NCBI GenBank assembly: GCA_905178155.1
Contig: CAJINV010000005.1
Span: forward strand, 1,514,438 to 1,578,437
Direction of reading: 5' to 3'
Source of the DNA: Amoebophrya sp. A120
Taxonomy: Eukaryota > Sar > Dinophyceae > Syndiniales > Amoebophryaceae
DNA length: 64,000 nucleotides
This document shows positions 48,801-58,880 of the stretch, piece after piece. Numbering within the stretch: position 1 is the first letter of the stretch; every line of letters begins with the position of its first letter. Position numbers and translations under genes: made by a program. The notes beneath the pieces are model-generated. The model was given only the letters and a program-made list of their open reading frames with translations. It made no database searches and was not told the origin of the DNA.

Positions 48801-51338
48801 CGGAATCGCGACCTGCTCGGTGAATCGACCTTGGTCTTCTAGATCTATTTGATCGACGTTGTCGTCCCCGTCTAGCGCGAGCATCTGCTCCCAGGTAAGC
48901 AGTTCCGGAGCTTGCAAATCCAGCTCCAGCCGATTGCCGACCGGAAGCTCACTGTCCTCGCAGTTCGGTCCGGCGGATTGTGATTGATTGTTTTTTGTTC
49001 CACCGTCCAGAAGTCTCGCTCTGTCGCTTGCCGTTTCATCAAACTCAAAAACGGTCTGAAAAACCCTCTCCGCTTCGAGCTCCTCAAGGCGGTACACCTT
49101 GCTGTTCCCCCCGACTTTAAAAGGGGTGTCCAGGGGCAGCCCGCGCTCCAAGTGCCACTTCGCCACTTGGCGGATCGAAAACGGCCCGCGCCATCTGTTC
49201 CCGAATTTGAACCGCAGCTGGAGAGACCAGATTATCGCCGGCCGCCACTTGGGAGGTTGCCGGCTGCGGTGATGAGGTTGACGCTCGCCCTCGTCCTTTA
49301 ATTGATGTTCGTCTCCTATAGAAGTAGAACTTTGATCGACTTCGCTGCTTGTGCCGCTAGTACTAGCGCTTGTCTCCGTCGCGCTCGCATCATCCAGGCC
49401 ACCAATCTTAGGCGTGCTGGCATCGTCACCATCATGAGACGCTTGCTTCCATCTGGTCTCCAAGAAAAACGGGCTCCATCGTCTCACCGCCAACTGGGCA
49501 CTGCTCCTGGCGTTGTTGCCCACATGGTCTTCAACATCGCTTAAGAACCCGACCGCCCAATTGTTGTCTACCTGGCACAACTGGAAGACCAAGTTGCTTC
49601 TCGGGTGTTTTGCGAGGAAAACTCGTCTCGAGTTTTGTGGATTGTTTGCACTTGTTCCGCTCTTGTCCTCTTCCACTATCATCACGTCCCCGCGTCGGGA
49701 CCCCACCTCCGCGGTCCAAACGCCAGTCAGGGACAGAAATTTCGCAAACTTCTGATCCGCCAAAGATTCCTGTTTCTTTTCTGGAAAGAGCAGCAACTGG
49801 GGCGGCATCTTGTACAGAAAGTTTTTCTGCAGGTACTTCTGGGGCGAATAGGTTTTCTTGATTTCCAAACCGTATTTCTTCTGAACATCTTCAAAATCCG
49901 TCATCATCCGAGAGGTGAAATCGACCGTATTTAGCGATGGAGAGGCTCTACTTGTGCGGGCCGGGGGTTGAAATCGCGTTGCCCGAGCTGGCTGACCTTC
50001 GTTGCCCTCGCTTTCATCCGGGGCCGCGAAGCTCACGTGAACGGTGCGGGTCGAGCCAAGTTCCCGCTGTCCATCAGGATAATGATCTTCACCAGGAAGA
50101 ACATCACCATTCACATTCTCGATATCGGCTTCATCATCGTCCTCATTATCGTCTACATCTTCTCGAGCCAGATCCTCCCAGATGCGTAGCGGCACGTTGG
50201 TACTATGGACACTAGGCGTGGTCGCAGCTTCGCCAAACCCGATATCCACGCTTGTTCCAAGCAGCTGTTGCAGCGCCGCGTGTCTCCTTCCGGGACTTCC
50301 ACTTCCGCTCCGGGTCGCAATCGGCATGCTCCAGGGGGTCGCTTTTGGGTTGAACACGGTCTGCTTCCGCGTGTATACGAAATTTTCGGTCGTGCTCGTC
50401 TTGTTCGTGCGCGACGAAAACGAATTTCGTCCGTCCGCGGAGTTGTAGCCGCGAGTAGAGCTACCAGGTGGAACGATTAGCAAAAATACCTTGTCCCACT
50501 GCGGCCACACGTCGCGGATGCAGTAGTCTCCGCTAGACAAATGCCCGAGTCGAATCATGGAGCGGGAGTGCAGCTGGCTCTCTGTCCCGGTACCCTCCTC
50601 GTACTTCGCCCGCATCTCGCTGAGCGTGAAGGGCCCGCGCTCCTCCTCGTCCTTGTCATCGTTCCAGCGGTAGAACCAATTCTGCTGGATCAACTTCACG
50701 AGGTTTTCCAACTTGTCATCCGTGACAAGTGTAACCGTATTTGAAGTTCTTGTTCCACCCGGTCGTGCTCCTGTCGTCGGGGAGAAAGATGAGGAAGAGG
50801 ATGATGATGCTGTAGTGCCTCTGCCCGTGGATGAGGATCTTGCAGTGTTGTAGTCCGCTTGTGTTTTTACATGAACCTCCAATAGCGGTAACTTCAGGCC
50901 CGGGGGTGCCGGCCTACCTGAAGAACTTCTGGCCGCCCTGGTCGTTGCTGGAGGACCCGTTCGGCCGTCATTCTCCTGCTCTCCGCCGGCGAGAAAATTT
51001 TCAACTTCGGCGTCGAAGTCATCCTGATCCTCTGGCCCGACATTATCCACCAGCGGTGGACGACCATCTGTCTCCTCATCAACGACCGCAGAAGCAGTTC
51101 CACGACCCCCTACTCTCCTGATAACTTGTTCCGGTTGCCAGTAGTGCTTCGCGGGGAAATAGGGTCCATGCGCAAAGGGCGAGATCGGAGTGGTGTGGGG
51201 GAGCCTCGCCTTTTTCAACCAGTGCGAAAGCTCTTTGCTGGTGCACGGCCCATAGTAAAGCCCGTCCGGAGCCAGGTAATACCAAGTTTTGCGCTCCTCG
51301 GGAGCGACTGCACCAGCAGAAAGAACAGGGGACGACAT
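12807..51338 (-). CDS. Giant ~10,981-residue protein: GYF-like modules, DG-type repeats, very long coiled coil
   Basis: Twenty-six exons run from an ATG at 51338 to TGA at 12809-12807. There are two GT-AG introns (47615-47303 and 20520-20265) and 23 introner-type gaps, giving 32,946 nt in one frame. Exon ends: 51338-47616, 47302-45634, 45366-44915, 44794-42369, 42137-40688, 40376-39581, 39425-37803, 37687-36254, 36111-34498, 34185-32863, 32674-31316, 31136-31033, 30915-27819, 27704-25209, 25015-23601, 23321-21337, 21069-21037, 20752-20521, 20264-19138, 18871-17063, 16750-15752, 15586-14988, 14721-14689, 14533-14517, 14223-13521, 13234-12807. GYF-like motifs lie near residues 16-62 (TWYYLAPDGLYYGP), 216-262 and 700-745. 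Residues ~1,240-7,000 hold many 'VQRSDGSVVVVTKEG'-like units. Residues ~7,000-10,590 are E/K/R/Q coiled coil with recurrent YY(K/R) motifs. The tail has EEEPWPE repeats and WxLFD motifs. No signal peptide or membrane segment is seen. A cytoskeletal or scaffolding role is inference only. Confidence 0.8.
13240..13520 (-). mobile_element. Introner-like element family N (weak TSD)
   Basis: 281 bp, begins TAT and ends ATA. Imperfect inverted ends share AAACTTT(C/T)TGCC. The flanking 5-mers ATTTT / CGTGA do not match. Only removal by the common rule restores the frame: LNPVKDGGG results if the 3' flank is kept, whereas a stop arises if the 5' flank is kept. Confidence 0.6.
14041..14178 (-). repeat. 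EEEPWPE tandem coding repeat
   Basis: About seven 6-9-residue units of the type PWPEEEE / PGPKEEE / QWPETEE occur in the tail of the giant protein. The underlying DNA repeats with a ~24-27 bp period. Confidence 0.8.
14229..14516 (-). mobile_element. Introner-like element family E (no clear TSD)
   Basis: 288 bp. Inverted ends share AATTT..C(T/A)GGCGCCACTGT, and inner parts share GCACTGGCACAC. Flanks ATCCT / GCCAA do not match, but excision keeps the frame and joins DWIEEIPEEEDYP to EDDYIEEIPEEED, a near repeat. Confidence 0.65.
14539..14688 (-). mobile_element. Introner family D
   Basis: 150 bp. Starts TATCCTGTGCAAAAGTATCG and ends with the imperfect inverse. TSD TCCCG is exact (14693-14689 / 14538-14534). 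Together with the neighbours it isolates exons of 33 and 17 bp. Confidence 0.88.
14727..14987 (-). mobile_element. Introner family A
   Basis: 261 bp. TATCAAATGTAAAAATGTCT at both ends. TSD GCAAC is exact (14992-14988 / 14726-14722). Excision joins AEKRRRQ to QEWDDWIEE. Confidence 0.9.
15592..15751 (-). mobile_element. Introner family I
   Basis: 160 bp. Ends TATGCAATACGAATTTTCCG and its inverse (..GGGAAATTTACTGTGGATA). TSD CAGGA is exact (15756-15752 / 15591-15587). Confidence 0.88.
16756..17062 (-). mobile_element. Introner family J
   Basis: 307 bp. Begins TATGCCCAG and ends ATTTGTGTTGCATA like the element at 19137-18877. Long inverted ends are lacking. TSD CGAGA / CGGCA matches at three of five positions. 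Excision restores the coiled-coil frame (LAREKEIEM). Confidence 0.7.
17245..17990 (-). repeat. Five tandem 51-55-residue coiled-coil repeats
   Basis: In the giant CDS the unit (ERELAHEERMAEI ... RSKSEKQ ... LAEEARKREDLERQQQ) recurs five times, with equivalent points near 17301, 17463, 17616, 17769 and 17934. The copies are close at the DNA level too, implying recent duplication or homogenisation. Confidence 0.85.
18877..19137 (-). mobile_element. Introner family J
   Basis: 261 bp. Begins TATCGTCGG and ends ATTTGTGTTGCATA. TSD AAACG / AACCG (19142-19138 / 18876-18872) has one mismatch. Contains gtgcatgacaag and ttgtcatgg motifs. Confidence 0.8.
20758..21036 (-). mobile_element. Introner family K
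   Basis: 279 bp. ~32-bp near-perfect inverted ends, TATCCTGAGTAAAAACATAC type. TSD GCGAA / GCGTA (21041-21037 / 20757-20753). Several TTGTNATGC motifs inside. Confidence 0.88.
21075..21336 (-). mobile_element. Introner family A
   Basis: 262 bp. TATCAAATGCAAAA ends. TSD CTCGC is exact (21341-21337 / 21074-21070). It is the uninterrupted sister of the 923-bp element at 7771-6849. A 33-bp exon separates it from the family K element. Confidence 0.9.
23327..23600 (-). mobile_element. Introner family A
   Basis: 274 bp. Ends TATCGAATGCAAATATGTCT / AGACATATTTGCATTTGATA. TSD CGAGT / CGACT (23605-23601 / 23326-23322). Confidence 0.88.
25021..25208 (-). mobile_element. Introner family I
   Basis: 188 bp. 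Ends TATGCAATACAAGTTTCCCG and inverse. TSD CGAGG / TGAGG (25213-25209 / 25020-25016). This is the one element whose junction can also be placed as GT-AG. Confidence 0.88.
27710..27818 (-). mobile_element. Introner family B
   Basis: 109 bp, almost entirely a hairpin. ~28-bp inverted ends starting TATTCCCTGAAAATTA. TSD CATGG is exact (27823-27819 / 27709-27705). Excision gives RNQRMARASS. Confidence 0.92.
30921..31032 (-). mobile_element. Introner family B
   Basis: 112 bp. TATTCCCTGAAAATTAACC ends. TSD GCCTG is exact (31037-31033 / 30920-30916). It bounds a 104-bp exon with the family D element at 31315. Confidence 0.92.
31142..31315 (-). mobile_element. Introner family D
   Basis: 174 bp. Ends TATCCACCGCAAAAGCATCG and a degraded inverse. 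TSD GCAGA is exact (31320-31316 / 31141-31137). Confidence 0.85.
32680..32862 (-). mobile_element. Introner family D
   Basis: 183 bp. TATGAAATGCAAAAGCAACG / CGATACTTTTGCAATGCATA. TSD AGTCG is exact (32867-32863 / 32679-32675). Confidence 0.88.
34191..34497 (-). mobile_element. Introner family C
   Basis: 307 bp. TATGGAAGCGTCAGG / CTGACACATCCATA. TSD CGAGC / CAAGC (34502-34498 / 34190-34186). Excision joins LHEL to VAKYKRV. Confidence 0.87.
36117..36253 (-). mobile_element. Introner family D
   Basis: 137 bp. TATGCAATGCAAAAGTATCG / CGATACTTTTGCACAGGATA. TSD AAAGT is exact (36258-36254 / 36116-36112). Confidence 0.9.
37693..37802 (-). mobile_element. Introner family B variant
   Basis: 110 bp. 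Ends TATCCAGGAAAAAAGACCCA / TGGGTGTTTTTTCCTGGATA around the shared CATCCCCATCC core. TSD GGCAC is exact (37807-37803 / 37692-37688). Confidence 0.92.
39431..39580 (-). mobile_element. Introner family D
   Basis: 150 bp. TATGCATTGCAAAAGTATCG / CGATACTTTTGCACAGGATA. TSD CGTGT is exact (39585-39581 / 39430-39426). Excision gives HGVLLFIDA. Confidence 0.92.
40382..40687 (-). mobile_element. Introner family G
   Basis: 306 bp. ~30-bp inverted ends (TATTACAATGAAAAATGCCC) with a C-rich/G-rich arm. TSD TCCAG is exact (40692-40688 / 40381-40377). Many internal TTTGTNATGC motifs. Confidence 0.9.
42143..42368 (-). mobile_element. Introner family F
   Basis: 226 bp. Ends TATGCAAGAAAAAAATTAAT / AGCTTTTTTCCTGGATA, with inner arms GTGTAAGTC / GACTTACAC. 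TSD TTCCG is exact (42373-42369 / 42142-42138). Confidence 0.9.
44800..44914 (-). mobile_element. Introner family B
   Basis: 115 bp. TATCCCCTGAAAATTATTAA / TTTTCAGGGAATA. TSD CTTCC is exact (44919-44915 / 44799-44795). Confidence 0.92.
45372..45633 (-). mobile_element. Introner family A
   Basis: 262 bp. TATCAAATGTAAAAATGTCT inverted at both ends. TSD TTTGA is exact (45638-45634 / 45371-45367). Excision gives LLKNLMEVNDLW. Confidence 0.92.
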
Positions 51339-52767
51339 CTTTTGAATAAGTTTCTAATGATATGATCTTCTACTTGATGATGATGATTTAGTGGTCGTAC
51401 TGTTACTTAATGTACTCATGAGGACACCGAGCCCACGGCCACAAGCGACGGAGCATACTAGTACGACAGACACAGACGTCGTAGCTAGACCAGCGTTAGT
51501 ACCGTGACTCTGACTGCTACCACGGTCTAGAATACATCCACCTTAAGCCTCGAGCCTGTGGAAATCCTACTACTATTTTCGGCCCAAAATGGGCAAAAAC
51601 TACTGCATATTTTGTCAATTCATCGATTGAAATTTTTGTTTTTGAAGGAACAAGAAGCCACAATCCATTCACTGCAAACGACCCGTCGCCACTATCAACC
51701 TCAACCATGTACTTGTTACGAAGTACATGAGACGAAGACCCACGACACGACAATTGGGAAACACGACGTCAACGACCCCAGACTACTTTCTTAAATCAAA
51801 GAACAAGCAATACGAACAAGATATACGTAAAAGTATGTACTTGATCAAAAACGAATTTAAAAACAATGACGGTGCTGGCACGAAAAAATCCACGACTGCG
51901 AGCGACTGGATAGAAAACATGCTTATGCACCCCACCACGACCATTACCACAAAATTCGAAATATTGAGACGAAATTGTTCGATCAAAAGTCCATAGAGCA
52001 CATGCATGCAGCGTCTTGCACAATGTATAATTTCGAGTTAGTTCTACTTTCTTTGTTCGACTCGACAATGACATCGACGACCCGGGGCACATACATTTGA
52101 TTTCTGATCAAAGACGAAAAAGCACGTACGATGAAAATGATTTGTATTTGAGTTGCGTCGAAATCAAGGATCACCCTGTCAACTTCGACACCAAAAAGAC
52201 TTGCAGTCACCTGATGCAGTTTTCGTTTTTACCGAGAGCGAGACCTCCGAGAGGAATTCCATGTACGAACCTCGTCTCCATAGATATCGTTTATCAGTTC
52301 CAGCACCTTTGCTTCGGCGTGGTCACTCACCAGATGAACACAAAGGCAACAACAGGCGCAATATGTTGACAAAGAATTTCGCAATCTATTCGGCAAGTGC
52401 AGTGCCGTCAACACGATTAGATAGTGTTCCATCCATGAAGATAATGATACTTAACGTGAAAAAAAAATTGTTTACAGTTGCAGTGGTCTGATTCGTAGAT
52501 TTTCCGTCGTGGAAGGTCAGAATCAAAATGAATTGCGTCTTTCTCCTCCTTGCTGGCAAATAAGGTCGCAGCGGACGCCGGCGGCCAGCAAAACCTACGC
52601 CACGCCCACGGCTTCTAATGCGAAAACATGATAACAAGAATCTCCGTACAACACTGTATGATCAAGATCATCATGTTGAAAGTCCAGTTTACAAAAGAAA
52701 CTTAAACCCTCGCGATGAGTACACTGAAATACAAATATATCTAAAGCTTAATCTATCTTTTTCGTTC
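51339..52767. other. Intergenic, upstream of the giant gene
   Basis: 1.4 kb between the giant gene's ATG and the stop of the next gene upstream. It should hold the giant gene's 5' UTR and promoter. I see no TATA box, no spliced-leader sequence and no coding signal. Confidence 0.5.
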
Positions 52768-55700
52768 CTAGTCGTCGTCTTCCTCCATCGTGTTTTCTCC
52801 CGACGGCTGCTCCTCCATCACCAAATGGTGCTGCATTCCCAGCTTCTTATTTCTCGCCGGAGGGTCCGGCACGAACACCACTTCCTCCTGTTCGTCCATG
52901 ATGACCTGGTGCTGTATTGCCAGCCCTTGGTTTTTCTTGGTCCTTGATGGTGCAGCTTCTGCTTCCGTCGTCATTGCTGAACCATCCTCATACTGCTCCG
53001 TCTCGCGGTACTTACTGTCCATGGAACTGTCCAAAGTTACTCCTGTAGTTGCACCTCCAGGTGAAGAAGGTGATGCAGCACCCATGTAATTGTAGCTGTT
53101 GACACTCTGCTGACCTCCACTTTGCGAATTTCTTTTTGGAGACCCAATCTCGATCGGGATCGAAGAGGCGGCCCCGGTGAGACCAAGTGTCTCCAGTGTT
53201 TGTCGCACGTTTTTGTCCATCTCCTCCTGCAGCTCCGCCGTGCTCATTGTGCCTTTCTTTTTCGCCTTTTTCAGTGCGTGCGACTCCCGCCGGAGCGCCT
53301 CCTCGCTGTCCTCGTAGCCGGGCTGGAACCGGGAACGGAGACCGGATTTCACAGCACCAGGCTTGTTTTTGTCGTCCTTCTTCTTCTTTTTGTCACCGTG
53401 GTGACCATCTTTCCGGGTCGTACAACATCGAATGTAGATGCACACGGCGATCGAACAAGCCACAACGCCACCCAACAGGAGACCGATGTACAAACCCAAG
53501 CCTGAAACCGGCAAGTCTTGTTCGCCCTGCGCTTCTTTGTGGATGTCGTTCTGGCTGCTGGTGCTATCGGAAGTTGTCGCAGGCTGCGCCGCTATCAAAC
53601 GAAAAAACCAGAAACTACGAAAGACGAACGACCCCGACCCCGTCCCTGAGAAAACTTAATATAACTTTGTTTTCCTTGTTGAAACATCAGACTTATGTTT
53701 TCGAAACAACTGCTCTTTGTCTTCTCGTGACGAATCATGCATCTGTTTCTCCACAAGAACGCCGAGATATCGCGTTTGGGCAAAAAATCACGACATTTCA
53801 TCCACCGCCTTCCATTCACTGAAAGGCGATGAAGTGTTGTCGTGCACGTGATTTTCTTGCCCACACTAAATCAAAGAAGAGAGGTAGCACCAGCGAAAGC
53901 GACTCAAATTGCTGTTTCATCCGGAAGACCTTTCTCATCACTGTGAGTGTGAAGTCGAAGATCACAATAAAGATAAAGATATCATTATGATGCTTAACAT
54001 GTACTCCCTGGTCGTGCACGAGCGTGTTATACACCACTTCTATCGTGGTCACCGTTCCAACATGACATGATCGGGCCCAACGAGGCCCTCGTGGCTGTGG
54101 GTCGACAAGTTCGTCGTAAGGAGCAGTTTTTTATTCTGTTTGATAGCGACAGCGCCATGAAGTAGAAGTCCCTGTCCTTGTCCTCCATCACTCAAGCCGC
54201 CCTCTTGAACGCCCTCGGCAGGAAAAGCTCCTTGTACCTTGTCGCCGTCGCCCCGGCCACTCGTGAAAACTACCGTGCCAGTTTCGGGCGGAGCATGCAT
54301 ATTAATACCGGTAGGTGGGCCGCCGCTCCAAATTCCGCCCCCGTCGTCGGGAAGAAATAGGGAATCCGCCAGAGAAACGAGCTTCGCGGTGAACGGGTTG
54401 TTTGCGCTTCCCCCGCCCAACAAGGTCACTGCAGCAGGATAGGACTGGGGGGGCTGCTGGTGGTGCCGTACTGGCGTCGTAATAGACGTAGGCAACATCT
54501 TATCACTACGAGATGAAGTTCTTGATGATGCGGCACCACCGGAAGTGTCTGGCGATTCCTCCTGCTCGTCGTCGTCGTGTTTATCCTTTTTCATTGAAAT
54601 GGGAGTTTTTTGTACCGGGTTCCCATTCTCCTTCGCGGCCGCCACCGCAGGTGCCTCCATGATTTTATTTCGAAATTTAAATGCGGCTTCAGAAGTTGTG
54701 TCATCTTGAAGACCAGCGTGGTCAGCTGGTGCATCCAGGATATTATTTCGAGGTGTTTGCAGCAGCTCTTCGTCTTCCCCCGATGTTGTTGATGATGATG
54801 AAGGAGACGAAAAATCCTCTACATTCAGATCGTGGGTTGAATGCTCTAGCTCCTGGCTGCCGTCTAGCGCGTCATAATAACCGTCTTCGTGGTGTTGAGG
54901 ACCTGCTCCACTGTGAAGATGTTCTTCTTTTTGTGCACTACTCGCTTGCAGTTCTAGTTCTGCCAGTCCCTTCAGGTCGGCCAGAATTTTGCTCGGCCAG
55001 GTTTGTGCCAAGGCTGTTTGCTGCTCCCGCGAGAGTTGGTCTTCCAAAAACCAGCTGGAAAAATCGCTCCCGGAAGAAGTTGCTTTAGTCCCGTCCCGTG
55101 ACGTCGCCGTGGGCCACTGGTGCGCATTCGCTTCGAAGAAGTCGTAGCAACAGCGGTCGATGCAATACGCACGGCTTTCCAGATATGGATGTGTCACGTT
55201 TGAAATCGTCAAAGTTGAAATAGTTTGCCATGCATAAAACGGATACCAGTTAGGCCTACAGTTTGTAGTCGGTGCATGACAAATTTTTCCGGTCCTGGAA
55301 GCGAGTCTGTCATGCGGTTTAGGGCAAAAGAGCTGCCTTCTGTCATGCTAGTTAGCAGTCCAACTTTTGACCCTTACCAGGGCTATAATCTGCCTCCCGT
55401 GGGTCCTCTGCAATGGAGTCACTTTTTGTGTCGCATTTTATGCATTACAAATTATTTCAACTTTGACGATTTCAAACCTGACGCTTCCATACCAGAACGC
55501 CGTCTTGAAGCGTCAGTTCGCACACGACATTTTCCCGGTCCGGGCGCACGAGGACAAAAGCGCGGTGCCCGCAGTGCTTCGCGCAGAGGACTTTTCTGGT
55601 GGAGGTAGGTGCTTTATTAGTACTGAAGCCGGTAGAGGACTTTTCAGCAGGAACAAGAGAACCTCCTCCTGAAGCAGGTGATTCTTCTTGTTCACGCTCT

Positions 55701-56464
55701 TTGCCGGCTTCTTTCGGAGGTGGACCATCTTGTTCCCACGATCCTGCTCCTCCCGAGTTTTGATTGTCATGAGGTAAATGATCATCTTTGGGGGCCATAA
55801 CGACCAGACGCCCGAGCTCATCATCATCATTGTTCAACAACAACGAGGACGACGAGGACCTGTTGTCTACAACTTTTTGCACAACTTCCTTGTTGCCTTC
55901 TTCGTGGAGCTGCAGCAGGTCCTGCTCACCGGAAGATGATGTGCTGCGAGATGTGGTGCTACTAGATGCTGTTGGATTTCTTCCACCAGTCCCAGTGCTT
56001 GTGGCAGCAGGTTTTGCTCCTCCTGAGAATCTTCCTGAATGTTGGCGCGCTAGTACCACATCCACAGCTTCACCTTTATATTTATTTGCTGTTGCTGGTA
56101 CAGCTATGGACGTTGTAGCTGAGGCCGCCAGGCTCGAGCTTGTCCGTCGTGCACCTGCTCTTCCACCGTCACCGTGGTCGTGTCGACTCGTGTCTGGGAC
56201 CTTCTTCTTGGCCAAAAAACTAGAAGTCCTAGTTCTACCGAAGGTCGGTGCCGTAGACGTAGTTCGACGGGACAAATCTTCGGAATGTTCTTTTTGGAGC
56301 AACAAGCCTCTTGCTCTGCTTCTACGTAAGAACGGCCTGGATGCTGGAGATGGTGAAGACTCGGAAAAAACTGGTGACGTCGTGGTTAATGTCGAGGTGC
56401 TTCTCGTAGTCCCGACGAGAACAAACAGCAAGACCACCAACAACAAGTTTTTGATTTCCATCAT
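52768..56464 (-). CDS. Predicted type I single-pass membrane protein
   Basis: Exons 56464-55492, 55178-54146 and 53587-52768 join in frame to 941 residues after two introners are removed. The N-terminus (MMEIKNLLLVVLLFVLVGTT) is a clear signal peptide. The ectodomain is Ser/Thr-rich with one Cys cluster (VLCAKHCGH ... AYCIDRCCYDFF) rebuilt across the first introner. One hydrophobic segment (GLYIGLLLGGVVACSIAVCI) is followed by RCC and a basic stop-transfer stretch. The cytosolic tail ends in a duplicated unit, LAIQHQVIMDEQEE and LGMQHHLVMEEQPS, before an acidic C-terminus. I do not recognise the family; a receptor or adhesion role is inference. The second join rests on the 553-bp element at 54145-53593. 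Confidence 0.72.
53593..54145 (-). mobile_element. Introner family M
   Basis: 553 bp. Ends TATCAAACAGAATAAAAAAC / GTTTTTTCGTTTGATA are inverted. Flanks GTCGC / GCGGC (54150-54146 / 53592-53588) match at three of five positions. Excision joins LLLHGAVA to QPATTSDS and brings the signal-peptide exons into frame with the membrane segment. Confidence 0.75.
55184..55491 (-). mobile_element. Introner family C
   Basis: 308 bp. TATGGAAGCGTCAGG / GTGACACATCCATA. TSD TCTGG is exact (55496-55492 / 55183-55179). Excision gives LQDGVLESRAYC. Confidence 0.92.
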
Positions 56465-57981
56465 CTTCTTGCAGCGAACGTTAATAAAATTATTGCCGAT
56501 GAAAACTATGATACCTGTTTTGTCCCCTTACGCCCGGACGAGCAGAGGGCAAGAATGAAGCGAGGCAAGAACGGCATTCGCCCTCGGGGACGAGAATAAC
56601 TTATGTTTCCCCATTTTGCAGCGCGAGCGCGGGAGCCCGCGGGGTAGATGAAGATGCTCAAATTAATACAAGAGTGGTCGTCCTTGTGCAACTTGCCAAA
56701 CAAGTTCTTTTTGTTTTCAATTTTGTTGTCACCACCGTGGGGGAAAAATAAGCGGGGGGGGACTGACTGTATCTCAACACAGAAATCAAAACGAATGCCT
56801 CAAGTTCACGAAGAGAATCAATGTGCAGTCGGCGAACGACTGTAACCGGAGAAGAACGACGTCGCATTTATGAAACGTGAAGCGAAGGTAGATGTTGACG
56901 AGGAGAATCTGTACAATTCTTGCCGCCTGCTTCAAGCAGCAACAGCGGTTGTACGAAGCTAGAGACGTGAGTACATGCACGATTGGGACGAGGAGTACAA
57001 CGAGATGCACGACGGGAAGGAGTAGATGCTACTGAACTACGATCATCGTCGATCGCAGCGTCAGCGATGCTTCAATCTATTTGCTATTCCTCCACCTAGG
57101 ACGATTATTACCGCAGCTACAGGAACGACGAAGCAAGAGGAACCGCAGGAACAACATAGCGAAAAGTAAAACTCTAATCTTCCCGGAGGATGTCAAAGTC
57201 CTTCTTCGTCCACCTATGCATATACCAACACGAAGTAGATGAGTGGCCCAACACACCGCATCAGTTTCTTGTGGGCTTAAGTTATAGCAGCGAAATTGAA
57301 ACTATAACTAACTTCGTTGGAATCAAAATATGAATTTATACATCCGGGCTACGCGCGTTCTTTTGGGGTGTTCAGGATCAGGGTGCTGCAAATACTTAGT
57401 TGCTTTCATTTCACATGTTCTGCATGAGGTGCGATTATGATCAGGCACGACATGCGGTTAAGCGGTTGTGGCCTACATGTTGTCGCTTGCGAAACCATAA
57501 AACAAGAAGCTGCTCAAGGGGATGAAAAACTATAGAGCTACAGGGGCTGTTCTGGGAAACACGAGGCACAGGTAAGAACTTTACTAGGATTAGGACTTAT
57601 GTTGATATATTTTTAGGGGCGGTGAAGAATTTGTAGGTTTCGTTACAACATTTTCGTATTCCTAGACCTAGTCCTCATCATGGGTACCTACTGCATTAAG
57701 TCGCAACATTTGTGTTCGTCGTTCTGTAGAAAAATGGAGTGCTTGCAAAAATTGTTTGTGATCTGAAAGGCGAGTGATTTTTTTTGTTGATCGATAAAAA
57801 GCCGATGAAAATAAATGCATACTTGAAAAAAAAAAATGAGGCAAAATCTCGAAGATGACACGGAAGCGTCGAACAACCCGGTCAATAAGAATAAGCTGTT
57901 CAACATCAGCATCCGCCCTCGTTCTCGTCCGCGGGCTCGTTCTTGTGCTCTTCGCCTGGATTGGCGGGAGGGGGAGTTTTA
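56465..57981. other. Intergenic, nothing recognised
   Basis: 1.5 kb of non-coding sequence upstream of the membrane-protein gene. Short AT-rich frames only. Confidence 0.5.
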
Positions 57982-58880
57982 TCATTCGCTCCTCCCGGTA
58001 ATTCTTGTTTTTGTTTTTCCGCCTCCCCCTCCCCCGCCTGTTCCTCGGACACCGCCACCATCGGACTCCCTTACGTGGAGAAGACGGACCAGCAACTGCC
58101 CGGCCCAAACTAGTACTGCTGACAGCCAGCCGGATCCGTGTGAAAAAGACGCGTCCGTGTACAACATGATGTTGTCGTCAGCAGGGTTCTCAAACTGCGC
58201 CCGCTTCCTGATCGACGAGGCCAACACCAGCGTGATGTTGTGGAGGCATTGCTTGACCTTGTCGGACAACCCGCCCCTGTGACATGCTGGCAAGTGAATA
58301 TATTGTGCCAGGGGCTTCAGCAAGGGGTTGCAACGACGATCAACCAAGGACGACAAGCAGAACATGACTTTGCCACGCAATGACTCTGCAACATCTTTTT
58401 GTAATTTAGCCCGTCGGTCCTGTCTTCCGTCTGGAGAAAAAAGTTGTTCATCCGCTCTTGGTATGAAGTTTCAATTGTTTCCCCGTTCATCACGTAGGAC
58501 CTGCTTGGCGCGAGCGAGTCCGCCGACGTCGAGAGCACCTCATAAAATTTTGAGGTAGCAATCCGCTCCCAATCGGTGTGGTTCGAGTACTCCGGTACCG
58601 CCTTGATGTGGTCTTCAATAAATAAGACCAACTTGTGCGCGTCGGCGAAGTTGTCGAACACGGGCGGCGTCTTTCCTCCGACTGCGAGGTACCGCAAAAG
58701 TGTTGATGGTTTCATTGGGCGGGTTGCTACTACTTTTGTTGAATCTGCAATCTGCACTTGATTCTTATACGTGTAGCGGACTGCTGTATTCGCGGACTGC
58801 TGTATTCGCGCCAAGCCTGCCATCTTGATAAAACTAGGGCGGGATCTTCTTGGAGAAGATCGAATGGGTGGGAAAATCAA
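57982..58880 (-). mobile_element. Retroelement remnant with RNase H-like segment, frameshifted
   Basis: Two overlapping minus-strand frames (58880-58317 and 58380-57982) carry one continuous similarity. The downstream frame has SLRGKVMFCLSSLVDRRC followed by NIMLYTDASFSHGSGW, which resembles the RT thumb plus first catalytic Asp of an RNase H domain (TDAS ... GW). The upstream frame has no motif I recognise. The switch of frame near 58385 marks a 1-nt shift, so this is probably a decayed fragment. No YXDD box, integrase or LTR pair is visible. Confidence 0.45.

Noticed and set aside
58317-58880. Intact retrotransposon gene
   Set aside because: A 1-nt frame switch, absence of a polymerase active-site box and absence of LTRs or integrase indicate a fragment.
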